Shown here: piece after piece, positions 33,346 through 45,731 of the stretch
Layout of the letters: each line of letters starts with the position of its first letter
Position numbering within the stretch: the first letter of the stretch is position 1
NCBI GenBank assembly: GCA_051294375.1
Contig: CM119270.1
Location: forward strand, 1,299,598-1,363,597
Source: Paraspadella gotoi
Lineage: Eukaryota; Chaetognatha
Direction: 5' to 3'
Length of the DNA stretch: 64,000 bases
Made by a program: the position numbers and the translations under genes
The notes under the pieces: generated by a model
Seen by the model: only the letters and a program-made list of their open reading frames with translations
What the model was told of the DNA's origin: nothing
Database searches by the model: none

Positions 33346-34780
33346 GAAAAAAAATTATAGACTAAAAGATATACAGGAGATAATGTTAGCAACAGAACGA
33401 AATATAAATTGAAAAATTCCAAGTAATCTTATCTTTATGCAAATAATAAATTTGGCGATACTGGATTTGAATACGCTCGAGAGCGTTTTATGTCTATAGG
33501 CAATTACTCTGGTTCGTTATAATAATTAAATATTTTTACATTTAACTGAGAGAAATGATGTCAACATTGGGTTGATGTAATAATTTCAAATCAATCGATC
33601 ACGCGTTGAGAAAAATTCTACAAAAAATCGATCATTTTTAAAAAAATAAAAATTCTTAAAAACTCGCTAAATGGCATGTACTGTATGGTTTATGTTGTTG
33701 TTTATTTCTTATTATAATACAGGCTTTATCAATAAAGGGGTAAATTACGAAAATGAGATATTTCGAACTCATATTGAGACTTATGATATTCAATGAATAT
33801 TTCTTCTTTCGGGCAACGAAATGTACCTAAACTTTGTAGCTTTCATTAAGCTAAATCGTATTTTTATAATTTTACAAGGGAGTTTGGCAAAAACAGTAAA
33901 AGAAATAAAAATGATAATAAATTTTGGAAAAAAATGAATTAATTGCTCCAATTTCTTACTAAATTGAATTATTTTTTTTCGTCTATGTTGCTTGAAATTT
34001 AGGCTAACCCAACCAGAATCGGCAATCAATGATACGCTGTAATATTATTTGACTTATACAGTAAGTACCCGCAAAATAAAAAAATTCAAAGGAAACAGTC
34101 TAAACACCGTGTTTATTTAAGTATTTTTTAGTTAATAACCTATGGATTTTCTTTGTTCCGGCTGGCGTTGGATAGCCCAAATACTGCCGTATCAGAAATC
34201 ATCCATGGTTTTGGTATATTTACTGCGCATTGTCGCAAAAACTGGAGGCACCAAAATTATCAGAAATCCGCCTGTTCTTCCGGATTCTTTCTAAAATCGC
34301 GAGCGACCATATACTCGTCCGATGGAAAACGAAGAGAAAGAGAAATAAAAGATGGAGAAGAAGTAACATTTAAAAATCTAATAAATACTTGATTAAATAC
34401 CCATAATTATATTATATCTCATAAATATCTAATTTAAAAAATACAGCGAAGGCGGGAAGATATGTTCAAAAACAAACGAGCCCCCAAAATTCTCTCTTTC
34501 GAAACCGCGGTGTGCTCGTCGCAAGCCATGGCTTTCGGATTGGATTCGAGCAGTAGTAGTCATTAATGCTCGGTCGGTCCAATATAAAATGTAATCGAAA
34601 ACAAAAGCCCTTTGTTTTCTTAGAATTTACAAAAAAACGCTTGAATTTTTTCCGTTGCGCCTCCACCAGAACAGAAAGAAACCCTCGTCTCGCCGAAGGG
34701 AAAAATAAACAGTAAAAAATACCTATCGGCTTACGTTCGAATTAAATGGCCGAAAAAGCCAGCCTTCATTGATTGTTAAA
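33346..34780. other. AT-rich DNA, no gene assigned
   Basis: Contains several short frames of 66-79 residues on both strands with no domain signal. Duplicate at 43958-45392. Confidence 0.45.
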
Positions 34781-35119
34781 TTAAACAGAGCAAGCTTGCA
34801 AAAATATAACCAAAATTAAGATACCCGTCTTAGCCAAGACGCAATTATTCAGACATGTGTTAAGGATCAAAAAACTATCAACATAGATTAGTAGAACGAT
34901 CAAGTCTAAGATGAGAATAAAACCGGAAACAGTCCACTTTAGTCCTTTTTTCATGTCAAGATGACGACATTTTTTTCGCGCACCATCGGCAAGGGCTCCC
35001 AAGACGCCACGCTTTCGCAAATAGCCCATTTTAATACTATTTATTACGTGCAATGCCGTCGATCGAAGCGAGACAATAAAAAAAAGCGCGAATTCTCGGA
35101 AACTGAATTCCCCCTTCAT
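34781..35119 (-). CDS. candidate small membrane protein or exon, 112 aa, unknown family
   Basis: The minus frame starts MKGEFSFREFALFFIVSLRS and has a basic middle (KKCRHLDMKKGLK) followed by two hydrophobic stretches (VSGFILILDLIVLLIYV near residues 65-81 and ILILVIFL near 99-106) just before the stop. That layout would suit a small two-span membrane protein. AT-rich DNA readily gives Ile/Leu-rich chance frames, and a 63-residue plus frame overlaps, so confidence is low. Identical copy at 45393-45731. Confidence 0.22.
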   Translation of the reverse strand: MKGEFSFREFALFFIVSLRSTALHVINSIKMGYLRKRGVLGALADGARKKCRHLDMKKGLKWTVSGFILILDLIVLLIYVDSFLILNTCLNNCVLAKTGILILVIFLQACSV

Positions 35120-35461
35120 CGCGAAACTCGTGATCTTTGCTACGAATATTGAAAAGAAAGTTTTAAATAAAATCGTCGATCACCTTAATCTTTGCCCAAA
35201 TGATATAGAGCAAAAAAATTAATATGGTCGAAACAGCTTCAAGTTAAGAGGGTCAAACCGTTATGTTTTCAGCTTTACCCCGTTCACTTGAGATCCCTTA
35301 AGTCCTAGTCAGATCAAGTCATTTCGGAACATAGACAAGAAAAAGAAAAGAAAGAAAAGAAAGAAAGAATCGGTTCTTCTCATTCGTTGAAAGAGACGAA
35401 TGGAAAAAGAATTCGGACGACGGACCACCCAGCGTCTCGCTCTCTCTCTCTTCTCGTCTCT

Positions 35462-35501
<40 letters not shown>

Positions 35502-35848
35502 CTCCTTTCAAAAAGTGACTCTCTTACTTTAGCGCCATTCTTTTTTAATGATTTTTTTTACTTCCTTTAAAACGAAACCAATCTATGTTTATAGGATTTT
35601 GAAAGTGATTTCACGGTAATTCCCTTCTCCTCTTCTCCTCTCTCTCCTCTCGGGACCTCTCTCTCTCTCCCCCTCTCTCTCTTCTCTCCTCCTTCTCCTT
35701 CTCTCTCTCTCTCTCTCTCTTTCTCTCTATTCTCCCTCGGTCTCTTCTTCCCTCTTCTATATCTCTCTCTTCATTCTCTCTCTCCTCTCTCTCTCGTCTT
35801 CTCTCTCTCTCTCTCTCCTCTCTCTCTCGTCTCTATATCTTCCTCCTA

Positions 35849-35879
<31 letters not shown>

Positions 35880-35895
35880 TCCACGGCGAAGGTGA

Positions 35896-35920
35896 NNNNN
35901 NNNNNNNNNNNNNNNNNNNN
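35896..35920. other. 25-N gap that is closed in the duplicate copy
   Basis: Copy 2 reads GGCGAAGGTGATCTAAGAAT with no gap at 46491-46510, so zero bases are missing here. Confidence 0.9.
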
Positions 35921-35973
35921 TCTAAGAATCAGATTGAATTCTAAGAAATCATGAAGACCTGTGACATCTGGAG

Positions 35974-36085
35974 ATGACGACGATGACGAAGACGACGAGT
36001 AAGATGAGGATGATGACGACGACAACGATGACGACGACTAAGACGACGACGATGATGACGACGACGATGATGACGACGACAGCGA
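35974..36085. repeat. (GAC)n/(GAT)n triplet array
   Basis: Mixed GAC, GAT and GAA triplets. The partner array at 46555-46672 has frame-breaking extra bases. Confidence 0.9.
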
Positions 36086-36323
36086 CAATAACTATTAACT
36101 AGGACCATGACTCATGACAACGAGAAACTCACACCAACGAAAAAAAACTTGATTCGATTTATGATTTCTTTATATTCAGAAACATCGAGCTGCCGTGTGC
36201 CGGACCTCCCTTCGACCTACTTCCTCCTCTTTCTCCTGCTTCCTCCTCCTTCTCCTCTTCCTCCTTTTTCTTTGTCCTCCTCTTCTCTCTCATCTCTCTC
36301 TCTCTCTCTCTCTCATCCTCTCT

Positions 36324-36487
36324 NNNNNNNNNNNNNNNNNNNNNNNNNNNNNNNNNNNNNNNNNNNNNNNNNNNNNNNNNNNNNNNNNNNNNNNNNNNNN
36401 NNNNNNNNNNNNNNNNNNNNNNNNNNNNNNNNNNNNNNNNNNNNNNNNNNNNNNNNNNNNNNNNNNNNNNNNNNNNNNNNNNNNNNN
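36324..36487. other. 164-N gap after (CT)n
   Basis: In the other copy the same left edge continues directly into inverted segment A (from 46902), so the flanks joined here may not belong together. Confidence 0.8.
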
Positions 36488-36956
36488 ATGTAGGAAATTT
36501 ATTAGTATAAAAGGGAAAAATTAACAAATTAGGAAAACGTAAAGGAAAGATGGAAAGAGGTAAAAAAATGTTGGTTGGAAAAGTTTAGTGAATTTAAAAA
36601 CAATGAAAAAAAAGATTATAAAGTAAAAAAAAAATGAAAATAAAAAAAATTAAATCAGTAAATAATTATTAAAATTACCAAAGGACAATTATTTCAAAAA
36701 AGAAAAAAACATACAATTGTTATAATGATGGAGGCCTTAAACCACCAAAGCCTGTCCAAAGTCAGGGGCAAGATAGCTTATTTATTTAATGAATGAATAA
36801 TGTTAATATTGTTTGTGCCAATTTCATTTTATAGGACATTGTCAGTTTAGTTCCTTTCTTAAGAGACAGGACAAAGAAAAACCTAATGGAAATAATGAAG
36901 TCTCACCTTTTTATGTGCAAACGATAAAAAAGTAAAAATATCACCTGGGATTGAAT

Positions 36957-36960
<4 letters not shown>
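36488..36960. repeat. segment X, inverse of 16600-17220
   Basis: AT-rich, non-coding, aligned to the reverse strand of 16600-17220 by several 15-20 base blocks. Confidence 0.75.
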
Positions 36961-36989
<29 letters not shown>

Positions 36990-37206
36990 NNNNNNNNNNN
37001 NNNNNNNNNNNNNNNNNNNNNNNNNNNNNNNNNNNNNNNNNNNNNNNNNNNNNNNNNNNNNNNNNNNNNNNNNNNNNNNNNNNNNNNNNNNNNNNNNNNN
37101 NNNNNNNNNNNNNNNNNNNNNNNNNNNNNNNNNNNNNNNNNNNNNNNNNNNNNNNNNNNNNNNNNNNNNNNNNNNNNNNNNNNNNNNNNNNNNNNNNNNN
37201 NNNNNN

Positions 37207-37240
<34 letters not shown>
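36960..37240. repeat. (GA)n microsatellite with 217-N gap
   Basis: GA enters the gap at 36990 and leaves at 37207, so the gap probably lies inside one array. Confidence 0.9.
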
Positions 37241-37243
<3 letters not shown>

Positions 37244-37417
37244 CGCTTGGGTGGTCCCGTGCGTCCCGAATTTTTTCCATTCGTCTCTTTTCAACGAATG
37301 AGTAAGAAACCGATTCTTTCTTTCTTTCTTTCTTTTCTTTTTTCTTTCTATTTCCGAAATGACTTGAATCTGACTAGGGACTTAAGGGGACCAAGTGAAC
37401 AGGGGGGGTAAAAAGCT
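37241..37417. repeat. inverted partial copy of the right end of C and start of D
   Basis: Read on the minus strand this gives TTTTTACC, GTTCACTTG, CCCTTAAGTCC, CAAGTCATTTCGGAA, AGAATCGGTTTCTT and CATTCGTTGAAAAGAGACGA, the order found at 35275-35450. It then stops at an 891-N gap. Confidence 0.85.
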
Positions 37418-38308
37418 NNNNNNNNNNNNNNNNNNNNNNNNNNNNNNNNNNNNNNNNNNNNNNNNNNNNNNNNNNNNNNNNNNNNNNNNNNNNNNNNNNN
37501 NNNNNNNNNNNNNNNNNNNNNNNNNNNNNNNNNNNNNNNNNNNNNNNNNNNNNNNNNNNNNNNNNNNNNNNNNNNNNNNNNNNNNNNNNNNNNNNNNNNN
37601 NNNNNNNNNNNNNNNNNNNNNNNNNNNNNNNNNNNNNNNNNNNNNNNNNNNNNNNNNNNNNNNNNNNNNNNNNNNNNNNNNNNNNNNNNNNNNNNNNNNN
37701 NNNNNNNNNNNNNNNNNNNNNNNNNNNNNNNNNNNNNNNNNNNNNNNNNNNNNNNNNNNNNNNNNNNNNNNNNNNNNNNNNNNNNNNNNNNNNNNNNNNN
37801 NNNNNNNNNNNNNNNNNNNNNNNNNNNNNNNNNNNNNNNNNNNNNNNNNNNNNNNNNNNNNNNNNNNNNNNNNNNNNNNNNNNNNNNNNNNNNNNNNNNN
37901 NNNNNNNNNNNNNNNNNNNNNNNNNNNNNNNNNNNNNNNNNNNNNNNNNNNNNNNNNNNNNNNNNNNNNNNNNNNNNNNNNNNNNNNNNNNNNNNNNNNN
38001 NNNNNNNNNNNNNNNNNNNNNNNNNNNNNNNNNNNNNNNNNNNNNNNNNNNNNNNNNNNNNNNNNNNNNNNNNNNNNNNNNNNNNNNNNNNNNNNNNNNN
38101 NNNNNNNNNNNNNNNNNNNNNNNNNNNNNNNNNNNNNNNNNNNNNNNNNNNNNNNNNNNNNNNNNNNNNNNNNNNNNNNNNNNNNNNNNNNNNNNNNNNN
38201 NNNNNNNNNNNNNNNNNNNNNNNNNNNNNNNNNNNNNNNNNNNNNNNNNNNNNNNNNNNNNNNNNNNNNNNNNNNNNNNNNNNNNNNNNNNNNNNNNNNN
38301 NNNNNNNN
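37418..38308. other. 891-N gap, probably hiding an inverted copy of C
   Basis: Left edge is inverted C/D and right edge is inverted B, so the missing piece in this orientation would be inverted C, about 6.3 kb. The printed gap length is too small for that. Confidence 0.6.
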
Positions 38309-38454
38309 CTTTTCTTTCTCCCCATCGGATAAACCACCCAGGTAGAGACCCTCCCAACTCCACCCGAGGTCCGGCCTCCCGCCCTGAGAGAGACAGAGAC
38401 AGAGTGAAAGAGAGATAACACACCGGGAGAGAGAGAGAGGGAGATAGAGACGGT
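38309..38454. repeat. inverted copy of segment B
   Basis: Reverse complement of 38743-38880: ACACACCG against CGGTGTGT, CGAGGTCCGGCCTCC against GGAGGCCGGACCTCG, and the same flanking GA/CT runs. Ends at a 25-N gap. Confidence 0.85.
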
Positions 38455-38479
38455 NNNNNNNNNNNNNNNNNNNNNNNNN
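38455..38479. other. 25-N gap at a fold-back point
   Basis: Inverted B lies to the left and direct B to the right. Confidence 0.9.
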
Positions 38480-39649
38480 AAACTCTCGCCCCTCTTCCCC
38501 TTCGTAAAATCCGAGGCGGGCAGGCACCCTGGTGTCTGATAAGAAGGGAGGCGCCAAACATATGGGCGAGAGAAACGGATGGGGTGAAAGCGGCAAATAA
38601 GAGGGGGAGAGAAGAGAGGAGATGAGAGAGAGAGAGGAAGAGAGAGAGAGAGAAGAGGAGAGAGAGAGATGGAGTGAGGACCTTTCACTCTGCAAAATCT
38701 TTTCCTTTTGCTTCTGTCACTCTGCTCTCATTTAATTTCTTCCCGTCTCTATCTCCCTCTCTCTCTCTCGGGCGGTGTGTTATCTCTCTTTCCTCTGTCT
38801 CTGTTCTCTCAGGGGGGAGGCCGGACCTCGGGTGGACTTGGGAGGTCTACTGGGTGGTTATCGATGGGGGAAAGAAAAGCAAAAAAAAAAAGAAAATAAA
38901 GAAAAATCAATTAAATTGTTTAAAAAATTAAATTAAAATCGTATACAAATGCTCAACTTATTTTTTTAAAGTGAAATGGTGATAATTATATTCTCCAATC
39001 ACTTTAGCGATTATTTCCGGTGATTATTTATATATTATTATTAATTTTATTATGTATTATTATTAGTTACTTTATTATTATCTGATTGCTCAATGAAAAG
39101 TTTAAAGTGTTTAAGGGACCAGTGTAATAAACCAAGACTATCATATCAGCTTAAGGGTCTATCATCAAGCAGAATTTGAATGGTGATAGCCATTGAATTT
39201 TTCTTTGCACGGGAAAATGGAAAAAATTCACTATCTTTCTAATTGTACGCGAAAAAAATTTATAATAATTATGCAAAAAAAATTTATAGTTGACCCTACT
39301 AGACATATTTATCAATCCATTATTCTTATTTTTGAAGTCTAGAAAGTATTTTGTTACTAAATTCCAATTTTTTATTTTTCTACGTGTCACAGAACACATT
39401 TGAGTTAACGTCATTGACCAAAAGCTTTACAAGACTATATTTTTTTTTATTTTTAATATTTATTAAAAGCAGACAACATCAAGATCCTAAATTTATTCTA
39501 AGCGAAAAAACTGTAATAATATTATAATTAATATTCATATTCTGCCTTTAAATGTTATTATTAAACTATATTGATTCCTAATTATAAAATTAAAAATTAG
39601 CAGGTACAGGATCTTCTCTTCTTCTTTTATATTTATATTTACTTCAAAG
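38480..39649. repeat. segment B and noisy flank, copy 2
   Basis: Direct copy of 27854-29037 with frequent indels in homopolymers and AT runs. Confidence 0.85.
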
Positions 39650-39668
39650 GTTTTAATTTTCATCCAAA

Positions 39669-39893
39669 TTAAACAGAACTAGCAAGACTATATCTTTTAT
39701 TTCTCATGTGCTTTCGTTTTCGATAAATTGGTACGATCGCTGCAAATTCCTGTCTAAGCTTCTTAGTTTTTAAAATTCTCATTAACAAGTCCGGTCCCAG
39801 CGCGTTCAAAAGGTAATCCGCCAAAAAACGACGAAAAAATAGCGGCTTCCGAGGGATCACTTCGCTGCTAAACGATCGAAAAGTGAGCCACAT
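39669..39893 (-). CDS. second identical copy of the 74-aa candidate ORF
   Basis: Identical to 29057-29281. If the block duplication is an assembly artefact, only one gene exists. The absence of any substitution gives no evidence about selection. Confidence 0.28.
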   Translation of the reverse strand: MWLTFRSFSSEVIPRKPLFFRRFLADYLLNALGPDLLMRILKTKKLRQEFAAIVPIYRKRKHMRNKRYSLASSV

Positions 39894-42646
39894 AAAGATT
39901 TGAGACTACATAGTATAAATCATTATTCCGCCGGAATCGCGACCGGTAGAAAGCCGCAAATCCCGTTCCGGACAATAGAAACGAAAAACTACGGAGCTGA
40001 ACAGTGGAACACCTGGAAAAAAAAGGGATATAAGAGTGAGGAAATATATCTTATTTTACCGCGATTTTGAAAGTTCGTTATTGTGTTTTTCCTTCTTATG
40101 AGCGGCGTATAGCTGTAATTATAAGTATAAAAAAAATTTTCACTATATCTGCGAAAACAGTATCCGCCGCGGATGAAAACGGCTGGTCAACTTCCTGGTT
40201 CGTTTAGCACTTCGCTGCACGCACCGTGAGATTCGACGCTCACCGCCGAACGTGAACACTGCAAGAAAGTTGACCTGCTTCAGAGTTACGATCGATCCGG
40301 CGATCCGATCGAAGCCACCTCCGCGTACCGATCTTGCACCTTCGAGGCGACATTGCCCGCCCATTGCGAGGCCTCTGCCGCCACGTGGCATGCGACGCGA
40401 CTTCCTGAAAAACTCGAAATGTCGAGTCGCGCTGAGATATATCCCTTGCGTTAGCGCGTAGGACTTCGTTACGAAGAGGTTTACAGGTTCAGATCTATTC
40501 AATTACTAACCAAAGGGAGATAGCATATGCAGTATTGGTTTGAGTATGAGTATGATATCTCAATATCAACGAAGAACTCGCTTTCAAATTACATTTTGTA
40601 CTGGAGTTACAGGACTGCCTCTCCGAGTGTCTTGAATGCATGTATAGAATCTCCTAAGCAATATATTTAACTCATTGGGAATGTATTTACTTGTCTTGAC
40701 ATAATATAAATTAGCAAAATATAACCAAGTGCTGTGGCTTTTCGAAACATGGAAATAACAACGTAAAAGAAAGCTCACTGCGGCCAACACACATTAACAA
40801 TCTCCGTTCTGTTTTAGTCTTATAACTCTATAATTCACTTTGTCGTCCATCGGCGCCCCTAATCTTGTCGGGCATTCACTTATATGTCAGAACATCAAAA
40901 TATGATTAATTATGCAAAAAAAAAATCCTATCTGTCATCTGTTTTGTCGCGTCCAACGTTAGCAAAAAACAAACCAATTTATTGTGAGATTGATGATTGG
41001 AATGAAATTTTGTGTGTGGGTAGGGAAGTTGTGATTGAGCTGGATATGATTTCGATAAGATCGTCCAAGTGGGAAATGAGTTTAAATAACATCAAAAAAT
41101 ATTACTATTTGAACCAATTACTCATACTTCAAATATCATAGTGAGATGGGGCGATTGATTTGAAATTGTGTATGCGAGTAGAAACGGTGCATGATTTAAG
41201 CCTGGAAATCTCTTTTCGATGACATTTGAGTGAAATAGATTTAAATGGAAAAAAAACAAAAAACTGCTTTCACTAATTGGATATGCCTCTTTTATATATT
41301 AAAAGTAAATTGCAAGATGTATAATTAATCAAAAATTAATCATTAATCATAGTCATGAATTAATCAGCAGGGGCGGTAATCAAGCCAGTCCACTACAATC
41401 AAAACAACATTTTGATCAAATAATAAATTTACGATTGAATGAATAATTAATTATTACCGATTTACCGATTAATGTTGTGGGCAGATCCAACATTGTTTGC
41501 TCAGAAGTTGTATAAAGTATTCTTATTTTCTTCACTACTGATACTGGTGTGCCTGGTTTAAAAAGTTTAATAATTAAATCTGTAAATCATTCTGTAAGCT
41601 GTGTAACCAGCTGACTAATGGAAGTAATCATTTTAATCTTTAAAATATATTATACTCAATCATGTAATTTAAAGGAAACTCAGGAAAAAAAATTAACAAT
41701 TGATATTAAATAACACATATTAAAACTGACAATTATTGAAGTGGAGGTAAAATCAAGTCAGCGGTATTGTAGTTAAGATTGCCACCAGCCTTTCGTCGTC
41801 ATTGTTGGGATCAGCCACCAGGGTTTTGATGGTTTGGGCTCAACGTCTAATCTTGTAGCAGAGATTCGCCAAGAGACAAGAGTTGCACGGATCTGTCACG
41901 CCCATGTCCCTGGAGAAGGAGGTTTAAGACAAAGGTAACTTGGCAAACACTTGGTTATCATATAATATTTACTTTATTGAATGCCCCGTGCGGCCGGTGC
42001 GCTTGTGATGAATTAAGCAGGGCGCGAAACCCCGAGTCCCTTTGGGTTGGGAGGAGCTCGTGCTACCTCGGGCGCCATTAGTGCTACTGATGTCTGACTG
42101 ATTAACGCGGTATAAAATACTAACAGTATTATAATAATGAAAAATATATTGAATTATAATCAACTCATAAAATGGCAAAGAGAACTTCAAAACCGACTAT
42201 CACTTATAAATTTATAAACACAACTTTCTTTCCAAATTTTACTTTTAACTATCCTTCAGCTAATTCGCATGATTTATTTACTAGTTAATTGTTAAATTTC
42301 ACACCAACATTGTGTTAAACTGTTATTCTTTGTATACCACTTGCAAAATGCTTCCTTTTCGCTTTATTAATTACTTACTATTTTGTCTCTCTCCCCTCTC
42401 ACTCTAACAAGTTTCACTTCTTTCAACAACTCACTCAGTCTGACCTCACCTTCAAACCTTCCTCACATCTGACTCTATCCTGTCTCACCCACTTTGTGGA
42501 AAACTTTTACTGCTATCTCTCTCTCTCTTAGCAACAAATTTATTTGCAAATTGTTAAACGCTGATGAAGGCTTGAAATAACAAGCCTGAAACTGTCCGTA
42601 TCTATTAAATACAGTTCGTTGTAAAAAATTCAGAACACCTTATGTG

Positions 42647-42862
42647 GACTAAAATCCACCAACAACCGCTTCATGCACGGCCAATTGGTGCCAGAGGCAA
42701 GTCATTATCGCCTCCCAACCCAATAGGTCCGGGGTTCTAGCCCGGTGGATCGCGCAAGCAGTTAAGAGGGACGGCCGCTTAACCCCGCCTGTAACATGGT
42801 GTTACGCTCTGATTCCGAAGCTCAGGGACCTGCTTATATTGAACGGTTCTGTCACTAACACA
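42647..42862 (+). repeat. SINE-like element, copy 2 (identical to 32035-32250)
   Basis: Carried within the duplicated block, so it is not an independent insertion. Confidence 0.65.
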
Positions 42863-45392
42863 ATAAAATAATTAACTGTCCTCTCACAACTCTTGCTTCT
42901 TCTCTGCTAAATAACTAACAATTGAAAAGGAGGATTCATTAATATCAATCCACCAGTTTGCATAGATTATGAATGTCACGAAATGTTACAATACGAGAAA
43001 AAAATCCCTCATCTGCTCAATTAGAAAAATTATGTTTAATCCCTCTTTCATTGCATTTAAGATTTAGGAAACAAATTATTTTATGATCCGTATTAAATAA
43101 AATCGTCTTTGCCAATAAAACTTTTTTCTTAAATCTTAAACCAATTTATAAGTTAGATTCAAAATATTTCTCTAACAGTAATTTTTTAAAAATATTTTTT
43201 TTATATAAATAAAACAAATTAAAATTAAAAGTGAAAACTAGGACGGCATTTAAATTTTGATTGTTTTGCAAAGAAAACTGATAAAGATTGAATTGCGAAA
43301 TATAGTATTATAATGGTAAGAACTTATCTTGACACTGTTAGCTCAGAAGTAAGATTTAAGAACATTCCGTTAAATATGTAAAAGTTAACTGTCAGTACCA
43401 ATTGGATACACTATGTATGATTATAATTAATGATAGGTAAAAATATAATGTGTCTGGCTCATGACTGACAGATTCAGGCCACGTCGGATAGGATGACGGA
43501 AAGATCCGATCTTCCGAGCCCGGTGCTTCGCAAAGAGAACTGTCGAATCGAAAAAATCGGGATCATTTTGTGTTGAAACGTCTCGGGAGTACCTCTCAAA
43601 CCCGCTGGACAAAATGCTTTTAAAGTGTTCCGAAGTTTTTATATCTCAACATATTAAATTTACCGAATCAAATTCTAAACCCGTTATTTCACAACTCATT
43701 TTTAAAAATTCAACCATTCATCAATGTAGCACGATCGTAAGCTCAACTCACCTTCAATCCAAAATTTATTAACTGATTTGCCGAGAGTGATGTAAAGGCT
43801 AACATGACCGTAGGTCGTAGAGGGGGTCTTTTCATGGAGTCGCCGAGAGCCAATTCTCAGAGACCGTGTCGCCGAAAGTGATGTCGCTGAGAGTCTTAGT
43901 CGCCGAGGATGTTGCTTGAGTTATTTCGCCACAAGTGATGTCCGCACGGCGAAAGGTGAAAAAAAATTATAGACTAAAAGATATACAGGAGATAATGTTA
44001 GCAACAGAACGAAATATAAATTGAAAAATTCCAAGTAATCTTATCTTTATGCAAATAATAAATTTGGCGATACTGGATTTGAATACGCTCGAGAGCGTTT
44101 TATGTCTATAGGCAATTACTCTGGTTCGTTATAATAATTAAATATTTTTACATTTAACTGAGAGAAATGATGTCAACATTGGGTTGATGTAATAATTTCA
44201 AATCAATCGATCACGCGTTGAGAAAAATTCTACAAAAAATCGATCATTTTTAAAAAAATAAAAATTCTTAAAAACTCGCTAAATGGCATGTACTGTATGG
44301 TTTATGTTGTTGTTTATTTCTTATTATAATACAGGCTTTATCAATAAAGGGGTAAATTACGAAAATGAGATATTTCGAACTCATATTGAGACTTATGATA
44401 TTCAATGAATATTTCTTCTTTCGGGCAACGAAATGTACCTAAACTTTGTAGCTTTCATTAAGCTAAATCGTATTTTTATAATTTTACAAGGGAGTTTGGC
44501 AAAAACAGTAAAAGAAATAAAAATGATAATAAATTTTGGAAAAAAATGAATTAATTGCTCCAATTTCTTACTAAATTGAATTATTTTTTTTCGTCTATGT
44601 TGCTTGAAATTTAGGCTAACCCAACCAGAATCGGCAATCAATGATACGCTGTAATATTATTTGACTTATACAGTAAGTACCCGCAAAATAAAAAAATTCA
44701 AAGGAAACAGTCTAAACACCGTGTTTATTTAAGTATTTTTTAGTTAATAACCTATGGATTTTCTTTGTTCCGGCTGGCGTTGGATAGCCCAAATACTGCC
44801 GTATCAGAAATCATCCATGGTTTTGGTATATTTACTGCGCATTGTCGCAAAAACTGGAGGCACCAAAATTATCAGAAATCCGCCTGTTCTTCCGGATTCT
44901 TTCTAAAATCGCGAGCGACCATATACTCGTCCGATGGAAAACGAAGAGAAAGAGAAATAAAAGATGGAGAAGAAGTAACATTTAAAAATCTAATAAATAC
45001 TTGATTAAATACCCATAATTATATTATATCTCATAAATATCTAATTTAAAAAATACAGCGAAGGCGGGAAGATATGTTCAAAAACAAACGAGCCCCCAAA
45101 ATTCTCTCTTTCGAAACCGCGGTGTGCTCGTCGCAAGCCATGGCTTTCGGATTGGATTCGAGCAGTAGTAGTCATTAATGCTCGGTCGGTCCAATATAAA
45201 ATGTAATCGAAAACAAAAGCCCTTTGTTTTCTTAGAATTTACAAAAAAACGCTTGAATTTTTTCCGTTGCGCCTCCACCAGAACAGAAAGAAACCCTCGT
45301 CTCGCCGAAGGGAAAAATAAACAGTAAAAAATACCTATCGGCTTACGTTCGAATTAAATGGCCGAAAAAGCCAGCCTTCATTGATTGTTAAA

Positions 45393-45731
45393 TTAAACAG
45401 AGCAAGCTTGCAAAAATATAACCAAAATTAAGATACCCGTCTTAGCCAAGACGCAATTATTCAGACATGTGTTAAGGATCAAAAAACTATCAACATAGAT
45501 TAGTAGAACGATCAAGTCTAAGATGAGAATAAAACCGGAAACAGTCCACTTTAGTCCTTTTTTCATGTCAAGATGACGACATTTTTTTCGCGCACCATCG
45601 GCAAGGGCTCCCAAGACGCCACGCTTTCGCAAATAGCCCATTTTAATACTATTTATTACGTGCAATGCCGTCGATCGAAGCGAGACAATAAAAAAAAGCG
45701 CGAATTCTCGGAAACTGAATTCCCCCTTCAT
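45393..45731 (-). CDS. second identical copy of the 112-aa candidate membrane ORF
   Basis: Identical to 34781-35119, with the same caveats. Confidence 0.2.
   Translation of the reverse strand: MKGEFSFREFALFFIVSLRSTALHVINSIKMGYLRKRGVLGALADGARKKCRHLDMKKGLKWTVSGFILILDLIVLLIYVDSFLILNTCLNNCVLAKTGILILVIFLQACSV

Larger units (their letters stand above)
29038..35375. repeat. segment C, 6,338-bp identical block, copy 1
   Basis: Every feature here recurs exactly 10,612 bases downstream. All open frames keep their lengths and no difference was found in the lines I compared. The first differences are at 29037/39649 and 35376/45988. It holds a minus-strand ORF, a CpG-rich island, one dispersed-repeat copy, one SINE-like element, a degenerate GC-rich repeat and AT-rich DNA. 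Confidence 0.95.
35376..36323. repeat. segment D, copy 1 (partner 45988-46901)
   Basis: Alternates noisy and clean blocks. 35602-35895 is base-identical to 46208-46501 (offset 10606), and 36164-36323 to 46742-46901 (offset 10578). Between them lie indel-rich (CT)n and (GAC)n DNA. The 25-N gap at 35896 and the 164-N gap at 36324 are both bridged in the partner. Confidence 0.9.
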
